From Pseudomonadales bacterium (lineage in GTDB: Bacteria; Pseudomonadota; Gammaproteobacteria; Pseudomonadales; Ketobacteraceae), in NCBI GenBank assembly GCA_020062665.1, contig JAGUVW010000036.1:1-64000 (forward strand): a stretch of 64,000 nt of DNA, given 5' to 3'. The notes under the pieces were generated by a model, which was not told the DNA's origin, did not search any database, and worked only from the letters and a program-made list of their open reading frames with translations. Positions 8,916 to 18,431 of this stretch are shown here, piece after piece (the stretch's first letter is position 1; the number at the start of each line of letters is the position of its first letter). A program made the translations under genes and the position numbers.

Positions 8916-9552
8916 GGCGGTGGAACAGGAAGAACGAGATCAGCCCGGTGACCACGCCGGTGATGGCGCCGTAGAGATGGCTGTCGATGGCCACCTGTGC
9001 GCCGATGAAGGAGGCGGTAACGGTGTCTGGCCCGGCGATCAGATGCTCGTAAATAAATTTGCCAATCAGGAAGACCGTAAAAAACAATGAGAGTATCGCG
9101 CTGCGACGCCAGCCGATGATCAGGTTGTGGCAGAGAATGCCGTATACCGCGCCGGACAGCCCCACGTACCACTGGATGTCGTCACTTAACCAGTAGATGC
9201 CCAGACCCACCCCAATCACCGAGAACAGCAGCGCGATGGCTTCTTCTTTCGCGCTGACATCTTCGCGGAACGCGGCGCTGATGATCAGGTAGCCAACGAT
9301 ATTCAACAGCGTGTGGTTGAATCCCACATGCACGAACTGACTGGTGATGATGCGCCACCATTCGCCCTGATCGACCTTGGTTGCAATGAGCGCCAGGGAA
9401 TCGATGGTGGATTCTGGCAGCCAGGTGGTAGCAGTGATCAGCAGCAAGACGATCAGGGAAAACCACCACTGCCGGAAGAATTCGTGGGCGCGGGCGGTGG
9501 CCAGGGCTTCGCGGGCGGCTTGGGTGGTTGGATCGTTCATCGGGTTACTCAT
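8890..9552 (-). CDS. Rhomboid-family intramembrane serine protease, rhombosortase-like
   Basis: This 220-residue membrane protein has about six hydrophobic segments. The rhomboid catalytic pair is visible: the GLSG motif at residues 131-134 (Ser133) and His192 in DSHLYGAITG. The upstream HVGFNH loop (75-80) precedes a conserved Asn-containing helix (TLLNIVG). The compact size and the SHLYGA context are like rhombosortases, which process GlyGly-CTERM proteins, rather than the larger GlpG. No GlyGly-CTERM substrate is seen in the window; the sorted proteins here carry PEP/VPxPA-type tails, which belong to exosortases. The start is uncertain among ATGs at 9585, 9552 and 9540; none has a strong ribosome site. 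It overlaps the DUF1853 gene by 26 bp. Confidence 0.75.
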   Translation of the reverse strand: MSNPMNDPTTQAAREALATARAHEFFRQWWFSLIVLLLITATTWLPESTIDSLALIATKVDQGEWWRIITSQFVHVGFNHTLLNIVGYLIISAAFREDVSAKEEAIALLFSVIGVGLGIYWLSDDIQWYVGLSGAVYGILCHNLIIGWRRSAILSLFFTVFLIGKFIYEHLIAGPDTVTASFIGAQVAIDSHLYGAITGVVTGLISFFLFHRHAQPNRAA

Positions 9553-9561
9553 GCAATGTGA

Positions 9562-9599
9562 CGCTTGGCAGCGACGGTTTTGCACATCGTTGCCAAGCG
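9562..9599. repeat. Inverted repeat between valS and the rhomboid gene
   Basis: CGCTTGGCA (9562-9570) is repeated inverted as TGCCAAGCG (9591-9599), with further partial pairing inside. On the minus strand it lies between the valS stop and the rhomboid start. It could be a weak terminator or processing hairpin; no T-run follows. Confidence 0.4.
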
Positions 9600-9612
9600 A
9601 AAATGTCAGCGA

Positions 9613-12465
9613 TTACAGCTGGCGCATTTTTTCCAGCTGGGATTGCAGTTCCGCCATCGCGGCTTTGTTCTCGGCGATTTTCTGCTTTTCCTTTTCCACC
9701 ACGTCGGCAGGTGCGCGCGCAACGAAACTTTCGTTGCCGAGTTTGCTTTCCACCCGGCCGATTTCCTGTTCGCGCTTGCTGATTTCCTTTTGCAGGCGGG
9801 CGATTTCGGCATCCTTGTCGATCAGGCCCGCCAGCGGGATCAGCACCTGCATATCACCGACCAGTTGAATGGCGGCTAGAGGTGCTTCGTCGCCGGGGTT
9901 GAGCCAGGTGACGGATTCCAGCCGGGCGATGGCCTTGAGGAAGCCGCTGTATTCGCGGGCGCGTTGTTCGTCGTCGGCGCTGCCTTTCTGGAACAGCAGC
10001 GGCAGTTGTTTGCCGGGCGGAATATTCATTTCGGCACGGATGGTGCGTACCGCCAGGATCACACCCTGCAGCCAGGCGATCGCGGATTCCGCTGCCTCGT
10101 CGATCTTGCTGGTGTTGGCTTCCGGGTAGCGCTGCAGCATCAGGGTTTCACCCTTCACACCGACTTTGGGCGCGATCTGTTGCCAGATTTCCTCGGTAAT
10201 GAACGGCATCATCGGATGCGCCAGACGCAGCGTGGTTTCCAGTACGCGCAGCAGCGTGCGGCGGGTGCCGCGCTTGGCTTCGGCACTGACGCTGTCGCTG
10301 TTCAGCACTGGTTTGGTGAGTTCCAGATACCAGTCGCAGTACTCGTTCCAGATGAAGGTATAGAGCGCCTGTGCGGCATGGTCGAAACGGAATTCGTCCA
10401 GTGCCTTGGTGATCTGAGCTTCGGTTTTCTGCAGGCGGGAAATGATCCAGCGATCGGCCACGCTCAGTTCCACTTCGGGATTGTCGAGGCCGCAATCCTG
10501 GCCATCGCAGTTCATCAATACGTAGTTGGTGGCGTTCCAGATCTTGTTGCAGAAGTTGCGGTTGCCTTCGAGGCGGCCGATGTCGAACTTGATGTCGCGG
10601 CCGGTGGAGGCGAGGGACAAAAAGGTGAAGCGCAGGGCGTCTGTGCCATAGGCGGCGATACCGTCCGGGAATTCCTTTTGTGTGCGCTTTTCGATTTTGG
10701 GCGCGTCTTTCGGATTCATCAGGCCGGTGGTGCGCTTCTTCAGCAATTCGTCCAGCGAGATGCCGTCGATGATGTCGAGCGGGTCGAGCACGTTGCCTTT
10801 CGACTTCGACATTTTCTGGCCTTCGCTGTCGCGCACCAGGCCGTGCACGTACACGGTCTTGAACGGGACTTGCGGCGTGCCGTCTTCGTTCTTGATGAAG
10901 TGCATGGTCATCATGATCATGCGCGCCACCCAGAAGAAAATGATGTCGAAGCCGGTGACCAGCACATCGGTGGAGTGGAAGGTTTTCAGGGTTTCCACGT
11001 CGTCGGGCCAGCCCAGGGTGGAGAAGGTCCACAGCGCGGAGCTGAACCAGGTGTCGAGCACGTCTTCGTCCTGGTGCAGGGCGATACTGGCGTTCAGATT
11101 GTGCTTGGCGCGCACTTCAGCTTCATCGCGGCCGACATAGACATTGCCTTCGTTGTCGTACCACGCCGGAATGCGGTGACCCCACCACAGCTGGCGGGAG
11201 ATACACCAGTCCTGAATGTCGCGCATCCAGGCGAAGTACATGTTCTCGTACTGCTTGGGTACGAACTGGATATCGCCGTTTTCCACCGCTTTGATGGCAG
11301 GTTCTGCCAGCGGTGCCACACGCACGTACCATTGATCGGTGAGGAACGGCTCCACCACCGCACCGGAGCGATCACCCTTCGGCACTTTCAATGCGTGGGG
11401 ATCGATTTTTTCCAGCAGGTTCTGCGCTTCCATGTCGGAAACGATTTTCTTGCGCGCCACGAAGCGGTCGTCACCGCGATAGATTTCCGGCAATGTGGTG
11501 TCGACGGTCATGTTGATGGTGCCGTCGAAGTTGAAGGCTTCGGCCTGTTCGCGCACGGTGGCGTCGATGGTGAAGATGTTCACCAGCGGCAGGTTGTGGC
11601 GCTTGCCCACTTCATAGTCGTTGAAGTCGTGAGCGGGTGTGATTTTCACGCAACCGGTGCCGAATGCCATGTCGACGTAGTCGTCGGCGATGATGGGAAT
11701 CTCGCGGTTTACCAGCGGCAGCAATACGGTCTTGCCGATCAGCGCCTGATAGCGTACGTCGTTGGGGTTTACGGCAACGGCGGTATCGCCCAGCATGGTT
11801 TCCGGGCGGGTGGTGGCGACGACGATGTAATCCAGACCATCAGCGGTTTTCGCGCCACCGGTGAGCGGGTAGCGGAAATGCCACAGGCTGCCCTTCTCGT
11901 CGACGTTTTCCACTTCCAGATCGGAAATGGCGGTGTGCAGTTTCGGATCCCAGTTCACCAGGCGCTTGCCGCGGTAGATCAGACCTTCGTTATACAAACG
12001 TACGAAGACTTCTTTCACCGCGTTGGACAGGCCGTCGTCCATGGTGAAGCGTTCACGGGACCAGTCCACGGAGGAGCCCAGCCGACGGATCTGGCGGGTG
12101 ATGGTGCCGCCGGATTGTTCTTTCCATTCCCAGACTTTCTCGAGGAATTTCTCGCGGCCCAGGTCGTGGCGGGTGACGCTTTGCGCGGCGAGCTGGCGTT
12201 CCACCACCATCTGGGTGGCGATGCCGGCGTGGTCGGTGCCCGGTTGCCACAGGGTGTTGCGGCCCTGCATGCGGCGGTAGCGGATCAGACAGTCCATCAC
12301 CGCGTTGTTGAAGCCGTGGCCCATGTGCAGGCTGCCGGTGACGTTCGGCGGCGGGATCATGATGGTGTAGGACTCACCCTGCCCGCTCGGTTTGAAATAG
12401 CCTTTTTCTTCCCAGGTCTGATACCAACGGGATTCAATTGCACTGGGGTTGAACGTCTTTTCCAT
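9613..12465 (-). CDS. valS: Valyl-tRNA synthetase
   Basis: This 950-residue class Ia aminoacyl-tRNA synthetase charges tRNA-Val. The HIGH-equivalent motif appears as [17 protein letters not shown] (about 39-55) and the KMSKS loop as [14 protein letters not shown]. The editing domain ([17 protein letters not shown]) lies between them. The C-terminal 70 residues form the tRNA-binding coiled-coil arm ([20 protein letters not shown]...). Length matches the bacterial family. It is downstream of the hypothetical-holC-pepA cluster on the same strand, the conserved gammaproteobacterial order. A 10-bp perfect inverted repeat lies in the 100-bp gap before its start. Confidence 0.97.
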   Translation of the reverse strand: MEKTFNPSAIESRWYQTWEEKGYFKPSGQGESYTIMIPPPNVTGSLHMGHGFNNAVMDCLIRYRRMQGRNTLWQPGTDHAGIATQMVVERQLAAQSVTRHDLGREKFLEKVWEWKEQSGGTITRQIRRLGSSVDWSRERFTMDDGLSNAVKEVFVRLYNEGLIYRGKRLVNWDPKLHTAISDLEVENVDEKGSLWHFRYPLTGGAKTADGLDYIVVATTRPETMLGDTAVAVNPNDVRYQALIGKTVLLPLVNREIPIIADDYVDMAFGTGCVKITPAHDFNDYEVGKRHNLPLVNIFTIDATVREQAEAFNFDGTINMTVDTTLPEIYRGDDRFVARKKIVSDMEAQNLLEKIDPHALKVPKGDRSGAVVEPFLTDQWYVRVAPLAEPAIKAVENGDIQFVPKQYENMYFAWMRDIQDWCISRQLWWGHRIPAWYDNEGNVYVGRDEAEVRAKHNLNASIALHQDEDVLDTWFSSALWTFSTLGWPDDVETLKTFHSTDVLVTGFDIIFFWVARMIMMTMHFIKNEDGTPQVPFKTVYVHGLVRDSEGQKMSKSKGNVLDPLDIIDGISLDELLKKRTTGLMNPKDAPKIEKRTQKEFPDGIAAYGTDALRFTFLSLASTGRDIKFDIGRLEGNRNFCNKIWNATNYVLMNCDGQDCGLDNPEVELSVADRWIISRLQKTEAQITKALDEFRFDHAAQALYTFIWNEYCDWYLELTKPVLNSDSVSAEAKRGTRRTLLRVLETTLRLAHPMMPFITEEIWQQIAPKVGVKGETLMLQRYPEANTSKIDEAAESAIAWLQGVILAVRTIRAEMNIPPGKQLPLLFQKGSADDEQRAREYSGFLKAIARLESVTWLNPGDEAPLAAIQLVGDMQVLIPLAGLIDKDAEIARLQKEISKREQEIGRVESKLGNESFVARAPADVVEKEKQKIAENKAAMAELQSQLEKMRQL

Positions 12466-12490
12466 GGTTACCGGTGTCTCGTGTTGAAGG

Positions 12491-12516
12491 AGCCTTCGCG
12501 TCTCGTCGCGAAGGCT
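12491..12516. repeat. Perfect 10-bp inverted repeat in the valS leader
   Basis: AGCCTTCGCG (12491-12500) and CGCGAAGGCT (12507-12516) form a strong stem with a 6-nt loop, 26 bp upstream of the valS start on the minus strand and 50 bp after the preceding gene's stop. Without a T-run it is not a canonical terminator; it may be an RNA-processing or attenuating hairpin. Confidence 0.5.
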
Positions 12517-12565
12517 GCCGATTATACCGGTCTGGGGAGGATTTTGCTGCCTCCGGGGGCGGGGA

Positions 12566-13561
12566 TTACTTCTTCTTGAGTTCCTTGAACATGCGATCCA
12601 CGTCCTGCTCCAGCTTCAGGCGCAGTTCCGCCTCCAGCCGGGGCATGTTGGCGCGGATCACCTCATTCACCATCTGGCTGGCCTTCTGACGCAGTTGCTG
12701 GTATTCGCGGGAATTGGGCGCCATGTCGAAGGACAGTTTCTGCAACGGGTTGTTCTCGATCAGCTTGCGCAGCTCCGACGACGCATCGTTGGCGTGGTTC
12801 TCGCGGATTTTGTCCAGGGTGGACTTGGGCAGGAACGGGTTTTCGCTCTTGCCGGCGGTTTGAAAGCGGCTCAGGGGCTGGGTCACGCTCGCGGCGGTCA
12901 TGGGTTTGGCGGGTGGTGGTTCCACTGGCGCAGGCGCAACCGGTGCCGGCGCTGGCTTGCTGGTTGCGCCCGGCATGAAGCTGGCGCTGACGCTGGGTGG
13001 AATCGGGCTGGCGGGCCGGGGTGTGTTCGCGGCCGACTTGGGCGTTTCCGTGGAAGCGGATTTCGCCGTTTCCAGCGATGCGTGTCTCGGTGTTTCCACC
13101 GGCGCTGCTTTCACCGCTGGAGCCGGCGCAGTGCGCGGCGGTGGTACCCGGTCTTCGACGGCATCCAGTGTGGGAATTTCCAGATCCGGCACCTGCTTGT
13201 GCTGGCGCACGGCGGCGCTGATTTCCAGCGGATCCTTGTCCAGGAAACTGACATCCAGCTGACCGCTGTTGCGGGTATTGGGCAGGGTGCGGAACTGGCC
13301 GGCGTTCTTGTCCACCGAGTCGGTTCTCTGGACGGGCACGGGCGCCGGCACGGGGGTCAGTTCTTCAATAAAGCGTTCGTTCAGCACCGGCACGTCATCC
13401 ACGAAGCTCTTCAGCACCGGGATGTCTTCCGGGATCGGGCGGGACGGTTCGTCCAGTTCGTCGTCGAGTTCCTCGTCCAGCAGGCGGCTGAGGGATTCCA
13501 GTTCATCAAGCATTTTTTGTTTTTCTTGGTGTTTGAGATTGGGTTTGTCGCCGTGGTTCAT
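12566..13561 (-). CDS. Hypothetical protein in the holC-valS cluster, low-complexity linker
   Basis: This is a 331-residue protein of unknown function. Residues 1-45 are charged and helical ([21 protein letters not shown]). The middle (about 130-230) is a disordered Pro/Ala/Thr-rich linker. The C-terminal 90 residues form a compact helical region ([12 protein letters not shown]..., then [15 protein letters not shown], ending in lysines). Comparable hypothetical genes sit between holC and valS in pseudomonads. The acidic N-terminus and long linker suggest a scaffold or a partner of a larger complex, but no domain is recognised. It lies 9 bp after holC and is probably in the same transcript. 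Confidence 0.7.
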   Translation of the reverse strand: MNHGDKPNLKHQEKQKMLDELESLSRLLDEELDDELDEPSRPIPEDIPVLKSFVDDVPVLNERFIEELTPVPAPVPVQRTDSVDKNAGQFRTLPNTRNSGQLDVSFLDKDPLEISAAVRQHKQVPDLEIPTLDAVEDRVPPPRTAPAPAVKAAPVETPRHASLETAKSASTETPKSAANTPRPASPIPPSVSASFMPGATSKPAPAPVAPAPVEPPPAKPMTAASVTQPLSRFQTAGKSENPFLPKSTLDKIRENHANDASSELRKLIENNPLQKLSFDMAPNSREYQQLRQKASQMVNEVIRANMPRLEAELRLKLEQDVDRMFKELKKK

Positions 13562-13570
13562 GGGGACATC

Positions 13571-13996
13571 TCAGGGGCTGATGTTGTGGGTCTTTAAAGC
13601 ATAGCCCTTTTCCTTGTAGAAACGGAAATTGTCCCGGCTTTGTGAACGGGATTCCGGATTACCCGGCACGATTTCCGCAACTCGCTGAAACTGCTGGAAA
13701 AAGGGTGGAATGATGCCGGCCAGGTTGACCAGCACGCCGGTGTGGTCGCCGGGCTGGCCCTGGTGGGAAACCAGAATGGCGCTGCCGGCGGTGCCAACGG
13801 CCGTGCTGTGGGCCAGGAAGCTGTCCGGCCGCTGCCACAGCAGCTCGCTCAGGGCGTCGGTCTGGGCCGTGTCGGTGGTGTGCACGTAGAGCCGGTGCCC
13901 CAGCCGGAACGCCTTTTCCACCAGCCTGACGGTATACAGCAACGGCGACAGGCTGTTGTCTTCCGGCAATATATAGAAGTCGACCTGCGGCATCAT
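13571..13996 (-). CDS. holC: DNA polymerase III subunit chi
   Basis: This 141-residue protein is the chi accessory subunit of the clamp-loader complex, which links the psi subunit to single-strand-binding protein. The opening VDFYILPEDN, the segment ACRLVEKAFRLGHR-like (here TVRLVEKAFRLGHRLYVHT), the LLWQRPDSFLAH motif and the LVNLAGIIPPFFQQFQRVAEIVPG block are family signatures. Its start overlaps the pepA stop by 4 bp (ATGA), so the two are translationally coupled. Gene order and length agree with other Gammaproteobacteria. Confidence 0.95.
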   Translation of the reverse strand: MMPQVDFYILPEDNSLSPLLYTVRLVEKAFRLGHRLYVHTTDTAQTDALSELLWQRPDSFLAHSTAVGTAGSAILVSHQGQPGDHTGVLVNLAGIIPPFFQQFQRVAEIVPGNPESRSQSRDNFRFYKEKGYALKTHNISP

Positions 13997-15483
13997 AGAC
14001 GGGTCTGGCTGATGAGGTATTCGGTCAGCAGGGGCACCGGGCGGCCGGTGGCGCCTTTGGGCTGGCCAAGGAACGAGGTGCCGGCAATGTCCAGATGGGC
14101 CCAGGGGTATTTCTTGGTGAAGCGGGACAGGAAACAGGCGGCGGTGATGGAGCCGGCTTTCGGGCCACCGATGTTGGCCATGTCGGCAAAGGGGCTGTCG
14201 AGCTGGGACTGGTAGTCGTCCCAGATGGGCATGTGCCAGACCCGGTCCTGGGTGTAGTCGGCGGCCTGCTTGAGCTGTTCCACCACGGTGTCGTTGTTGC
14301 TGAACATGCCGGTGGCATGGGCGCCCAGCGAGACGATGATGGCGCCGGTGAGGGTGGCGATGTCCACCACGGACGCGGGTTCATAGCGCTCGATGTAGGT
14401 AAGGGCGTCGCACAGCACCAGGCGACCTTCGGCGTCGGTATTGAGGATTTCCACTGTCTGGCCGGACATGGTGGTGACGATGTCACCGGGGCGGCTGGCG
14501 GTGCCGCTGGGCATGTTCTCGGCGGAGGTGATCACGCCGATCACGTTCAGCGGCAGCTTCATGTCGGTGATGGCTTTCATGGTGCCCAGCACCGATGCCG
14601 CGCCGCACATGTCGAACTTCATCTGATCCATGTCCGGGCCGGGCTTGAGGGAAATGCCGCCGGTGTCGAAGGTGATGCCCTTGCCGACGATGGCGTGGGG
14701 CTTGTCGCTCTTCTTGCCACCTTTATATTCCATGATGATCAGCTTGGCCGGCTGGGCACTGCCATAGCTGACGGACAGCAGGGCACCCATGCCCAGCTCC
14801 TTCATTTCCTTCTCGTCGATGATTTTCACCGTCAGCTTTTCCACCGCCTTGGCGAGCTTCTTGGCTTCCTCCGCCAGATAGGTGGGTGTGCAGACGTTGG
14901 GGGGCAGGTTGCCCAGATCCTTGGTGTAGCTCATGCCGGCGGCGATGGCCTTGCCGGTGGCGACCGCGGCGGCGATTTCCTTTTCGCTGGCCTTGTCGGC
15001 GACGCAGAGAGTGGTTTTGGCGAAGTGAATCTTCTTCTGGTTGTCCTTGCTCTTGTACTGGTCGAAGGTGTAGGTGGCGGCTTCGCCCAGCTCGACAATC
15101 TGGCGGGTCAGCCAGGTGGCATCGCGGTTCTTCACCACCAGTTCCGCCAGATCCAGGGTGGCGTCCTTGGCGACGGTGCCTTTCACGGCGGCGAAGGCGG
15201 CGGCGATGGCTTTGCGGAACTGGCCGTCGCTGGTGTCGCCATGTTTGCCGAATCCGGTTAGTACGATGCGTTTGGCGGGACAGCCTTTCAATGCTTGCAG
15301 GATCAGCGTTTCGCCGGGCTTGCCGCTGATGTCGCCGTGCTTGAGAACCGCGCTGATGGCGCCTTCACTGGCGGCGTCCACCGCCTGGGCGCCGCTGCCC
15401 AGGGTCTTGTTCTCGTAAACCGCCAGAATCAGCGCATCGGTTTTGGCGCTGGCGACCTGGGCATTTTTGCTCTGAAACTCCAT
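13993..15483 (-). CDS. pepA: Leucyl (cytosol) aminopeptidase PepA
   Basis: This 496-residue M17 metallopeptidase forms hexamers, removes N-terminal residues from peptides and doubles as a DNA-binding protein in some species. The signature NTDAEGRLVLCDAL is present, as are the zinc-site block GKGITFDTGGISLKPG and the MKFDMCGAASVLG segment. The N-terminal macro-like domain occupies about residues 1-165. I chose ATG 15483 (MEFQSKNAQ); the longer frame from 15501 adds six residues without family match. It is divergent from lptF across a 139-bp intergenic region that should hold both promoters, and it overlaps holC downstream. Confidence 0.97.
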   Translation of the reverse strand: MEFQSKNAQVASAKTDALILAVYENKTLGSGAQAVDAASEGAISAVLKHGDISGKPGETLILQALKGCPAKRIVLTGFGKHGDTSDGQFRKAIAAAFAAVKGTVAKDATLDLAELVVKNRDATWLTRQIVELGEAATYTFDQYKSKDNQKKIHFAKTTLCVADKASEKEIAAAVATGKAIAAGMSYTKDLGNLPPNVCTPTYLAEEAKKLAKAVEKLTVKIIDEKEMKELGMGALLSVSYGSAQPAKLIIMEYKGGKKSDKPHAIVGKGITFDTGGISLKPGPDMDQMKFDMCGAASVLGTMKAITDMKLPLNVIGVITSAENMPSGTASRPGDIVTTMSGQTVEILNTDAEGRLVLCDALTYIERYEPASVVDIATLTGAIIVSLGAHATGMFSNNDTVVEQLKQAADYTQDRVWHMPIWDDYQSQLDSPFADMANIGGPKAGSITAACFLSRFTKKYPWAHLDIAGTSFLGQPKGATGRPVPLLTEYLISQTRL

Positions 15484-15622
15484 GAAAACCCCGCAAGACA
15501 TTCGAATTTGATTGGTGGATAATGGCTGGCACCGCGACTTCTGCCAAGCGATGCAGAATGACTGATGTGATTCGTTTTAGCGAAATTCGCTTCCTTTTTC
15601 CAGACTACGCGCTGCTTTTTTG

Positions 15623-16744
15623 ATGATTATTTACCGCTACCTGTCACGCCAGCTGTTCTGGGCGACTCTCGCCGTCAGCTTCGTGCTGTCCTTCATCATC
15701 GTCTTCAGCCGCTTCCTCAAATATCTCTCTGATGCTGCCGTCGGTAAATTCGATGGCACCGCCGTGCTGTTGATCACCGCCTATCGTCTGCCGGGTCTGC
15801 TGGAAATGATTCTGCCGCTGGGATTGTTCCTGGGCGTTCTGCTGGCTTACGGCCGCATGTATCTGGAAAACGAAATGGTGGTGCTGCAGGCTTGTGGCGT
15901 GAGCCAGAATCGCCTGGTGCAGCTGTCGATGATGCCGGCGTTCTGCATGGCTGCAGTGATCGGATTCTTCGCGTTTTATCTCGGGCCCTGGGGCGCCCAG
16001 GAGGCGTTCAGGGTGATGGTGGAGCAGGAACGCCGCTCCGGACTGGAAGTGTTGAGTCCACGCCGTTTTCATTCTTCCAACGAAGGCCGCACCGTCACCT
16101 ACGCCGAAGAAATCAATTCCGAAAAAGCCGAGATGAAAGGGCTGTTCATCGTCAACTATGATCGGGAAAACCGCTCGGAAGCCTATCGCAAGGTGGTGCT
16201 GATCCGGGCCAAGCGCGGCGAGTACCGTGTCGATGACGATGGCAATCGCTATATGGTGATGAAGGATGGCGAGCGCTTCGAGGTGGATCCTGGTGAATCC
16301 GATTTCAGCCGGCTGCACTACGAGGAATATTCCCTCAAGCTGAAAGAAAAACTGGTGACCCGGCGGGTGCTGGGCAGTGACGATCGCTTTACCGGCGAAT
16401 TGCTGCAGGAAGGTACCGACGAGGCCTGGGTGGAATTGCAGTGGCGTTTGTCGCTGGTGCTGCTGGTGCCGATCATCACGCTGATGGCGGTGCCGCTGTC
16501 GCGGGTGAATCCGCGGCAAGGGCGTTATTTCAAGATGCTGCCGGCGATTCTGCTGTATCTGGCCTATCTGGCGTCGCTGATGGCGGTGAAGGGCGCAGTG
16601 GAAAAAGGCCGCATCGATGCCGGCATCGGCATCCTGTGGGTACACGTTCCGTATCTGCTGGTGGCGGTGGGCCTGAATCTGTGGCCCTACCTGCAGTTGT
16701 GGCGTACCAAGCGGCACATGGATCGCGGAGGAGCGCTGGCATGA
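15623..16744 (+). CDS. lptF: LPS export ABC transporter permease LptF
   Basis: This 373-residue inner-membrane permease works with LptG and the ATPase LptB to extract lipopolysaccharide from the inner membrane and pass it to LptC/A. It has the YjgP/YjgQ pattern: an opening IIYRYLSRQLFWATLA, three N-terminal helices, a periplasmic jellyroll domain (about 120-270) and three C-terminal helices, with PLSRVNPRQGRYFKM between them. ATG 15623 is chosen over the adjoining TTG at 15620. Its stop overlaps the lptG start by 4 bp. Confidence 0.95.
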   Translation: MIIYRYLSRQLFWATLAVSFVLSFIIVFSRFLKYLSDAAVGKFDGTAVLLITAYRLPGLLEMILPLGLFLGVLLAYGRMYLENEMVVLQACGVSQNRLVQLSMMPAFCMAAVIGFFAFYLGPWGAQEAFRVMVEQERRSGLEVLSPRRFHSSNEGRTVTYAEEINSEKAEMKGLFIVNYDRENRSEAYRKVVLIRAKRGEYRVDDDGNRYMVMKDGERFEVDPGESDFSRLHYEEYSLKLKEKLVTRRVLGSDDRFTGELLQEGTDEAWVELQWRLSLVLLVPIITLMAVPLSRVNPRQGRYFKMLPAILLYLAYLASLMAVKGAVEKGRIDAGIGILWVHVPYLLVAVGLNLWPYLQLWRTKRHMDRGGALA

Positions 16745-17799
16745 AACTGCTCGACAGTTATATCGGCAAGACGGTGTTGATGGCAGTGGCCATGGTGCTG
16801 CTGGTGCTGGTCGGCCTGGATGGTACCTTTGCCTTCCTGGCGGAATTAAAGGAGCTGGAACGTGAATACCAGGCACCGCAGGCGCTGCTGTTCATCGTGA
16901 TGACGTTGCCCCGTCGTATCTACGATTTCATGCCGGTGGCGGTGCTGATCGGCTGTCTGGTGGGCATGGGCACGCTGGCCAATACCAGCGAGCTGACAGT
17001 GATTCGTGCTGCCGGTGTATCCATTGCGCGGCTGGTGTATGCGGCGGTGCGCCCCGTGTTGTGGCTGGTGGTGATCGGCCTGGTGCTGGGACAGTATGTA
17101 GTGCCGAAGACTGAACAGTTCGCCCAGAGCGAGCGTGCGCGCAATATGGCGGAAGGCAAACCCATCAGCGGTCGTGATGGTTTCTGGTACCGGGAGGAAG
17201 GCCAGTACATTCACATTCAGGCGATCCAACCCAACGGTGTCATGTACGGCGTGTCACGATTTGTGTTCAACGAGCAGTTCGATCTGGTGCAGAGCGACTT
17301 TTCCCAGCGCGCCATTTATCAAGGTGATCACTGGGTGCTGGAGCAGGTTAAGCAGACGCGCATGCAGGGTGAGAGTACCGAATCGGAGCGATTCCAGACG
17401 CTGCGTTGGGATACCACGGTGACGCCGGAAGTGTTGTCCGTGGTGGCGCTGAAGCCGGATTATCTGTCCATCACCGGCCTGTATGAATATGCCACTTATC
17501 TGAGCCGGCAGGCGCTGGAAAGCAAGGCGTATTATTTTTCCTTCTGGAAGAAAGTGTTTCAGCCCATCACGACCATTGTGATGGTGTTCATCGCCATTTC
17601 GTTTGTGTTCGGTCCGCTGCGTTCTGTCACCATGGGGCAGCGCATCACCGCCGGCGTGCTGGTGGGATTGGCTTTTCACTATGCCCAGCAATTGCTTGGG
17701 CATGCCAGTCTGATCTATGACATTCCGCCGCTGCTGGGGGCACTGCTGCCCATGGCGGTGTGTCTGGTGGCCGGTGTCTGGCTGTTGCGGCGGGTCTGA
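16741..17799 (+). CDS. lptG: LPS export ABC transporter permease LptG
   Basis: This 352-residue partner of LptF has the same architecture: KLLDSYIGKTVLMAV helix, a LPRRIYDFMPVAVLIG coupling segment, a periplasmic jellyroll (about 115-250), and terminal helices including SFVFGPLRSVTMGQRI. ATG 16741 overlaps the lptF stop as ATGA, indicating translational coupling. It converges with an RDD-family gene 16 bp downstream. Confidence 0.95.
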   Translation: MKLLDSYIGKTVLMAVAMVLLVLVGLDGTFAFLAELKELEREYQAPQALLFIVMTLPRRIYDFMPVAVLIGCLVGMGTLANTSELTVIRAAGVSIARLVYAAVRPVLWLVVIGLVLGQYVVPKTEQFAQSERARNMAEGKPISGRDGFWYREEGQYIHIQAIQPNGVMYGVSRFVFNEQFDLVQSDFSQRAIYQGDHWVLEQVKQTRMQGESTESERFQTLRWDTTVTPEVLSVVALKPDYLSITGLYEYATYLSRQALESKAYYFSFWKKVFQPITTIVMVFIAISFVFGPLRSVTMGQRITAGVLVGLAFHYAQQLLGHASLIYDIPPLLGALLPMAVCLVAGVWLLRRV

Positions 17800-17814
17800 G
17801 CGCTGCAGCGGATG

Positions 17815-18303
17815 TCAGCGGCCCCGTCGCGATGGCACCACTTTCTTGTTTTCTTCCTTCGGCAGCAGCAGGGTACGGGTACCGGAAAACGTATCGTGCC
17901 AGCTGTCGCCACTGGGGCTGAACAGCACCCACAGATAACCCAGTCCGAACGCTGACAGCGAAATCAGCGCCACCAGAAAACGGCTCAGGCACTGCAGCAG
18001 ATTCAGCGGCCGGCCATCCAGATGGGCATCCACCACTTGCAGGCGCCAGGCGCGCATCCCCAGCGTCTGCCCACCGTGCATCCAGAACCAGCTGTAAAAC
18101 GCGAACGTTCCCAGTAATAACAGGGGAAAGAGTTCCGTCTGCAATGCGTGGGGATGGGTTTGTGCGACATCGGCGCCGCGCACGCCCAGATAGGCGAAGG
18201 CGATGAGAAACCAGATCGCAATCACGATCAGTGCGTCATACACCATCGATGCAATGCGTTTGACCAGGCTGGCGGAAGGGAAGTCGAGATAGGATGTCGT
18301 CAT
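17815..18303 (-). CDS. RDD-family membrane protein
   Basis: This 162-residue protein opens with the RDD-type start (ASLVKRIASMVYDALIVIAIWF: R then D in the first helix) and has three hydrophobic segments. The conserved GQTLGMRAWRLQVVD block follows the second. RDD proteins are small membrane proteins of uncertain, probably transport-related, function. Homologues are commonly adjacent to lptFG in gammaproteobacteria. It is convergent with lptG. Confidence 0.88.
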   Translation of the reverse strand: MTTSYLDFPSASLVKRIASMVYDALIVIAIWFLIAFAYLGVRGADVAQTHPHALQTELFPLLLLGTFAFYSWFWMHGGQTLGMRAWRLQVVDAHLDGRPLNLLQCLSRFLVALISLSAFGLGYLWVLFSPSGDSWHDTFSGTRTLLLPKEENKKVVPSRRGR

Positions 18304-18431
18304 GGCGTAACCGGAATTTGCGGGCTGGATTCAGGGTGGGCAGCATAACGTGGGCCGCCCGCCGCTGCGCAGAATAGCACAGCAGGTTCTGCGCTCCTAC
18401 CGCTGGCCGGGCGGCAGCGATTCCGGGATTC

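Noticed and set aside
8890-9552. The rhomboid protein considered as the missing exosortase
   Set aside because: It has the rhomboid Ser-His pair (GLSG, SHLYG) and lacks the Cys/Arg/His pattern of exosortases.
9964-12579. Very long open frame on the + strand opposite valS (over 870 codons)
   Set aside because: It lies exactly antisense to valS, whose HIGH, KMSKS and editing motifs are intact. Long antisense frames are common in GC-rich genes with biased codons, and the translation has no recognisable domain.
14095-15261. Long open frame opposite pepA
   Set aside because: It is antisense to a clearly conserved gene; its Gly/His/Val-rich translation is typical of shadow frames.
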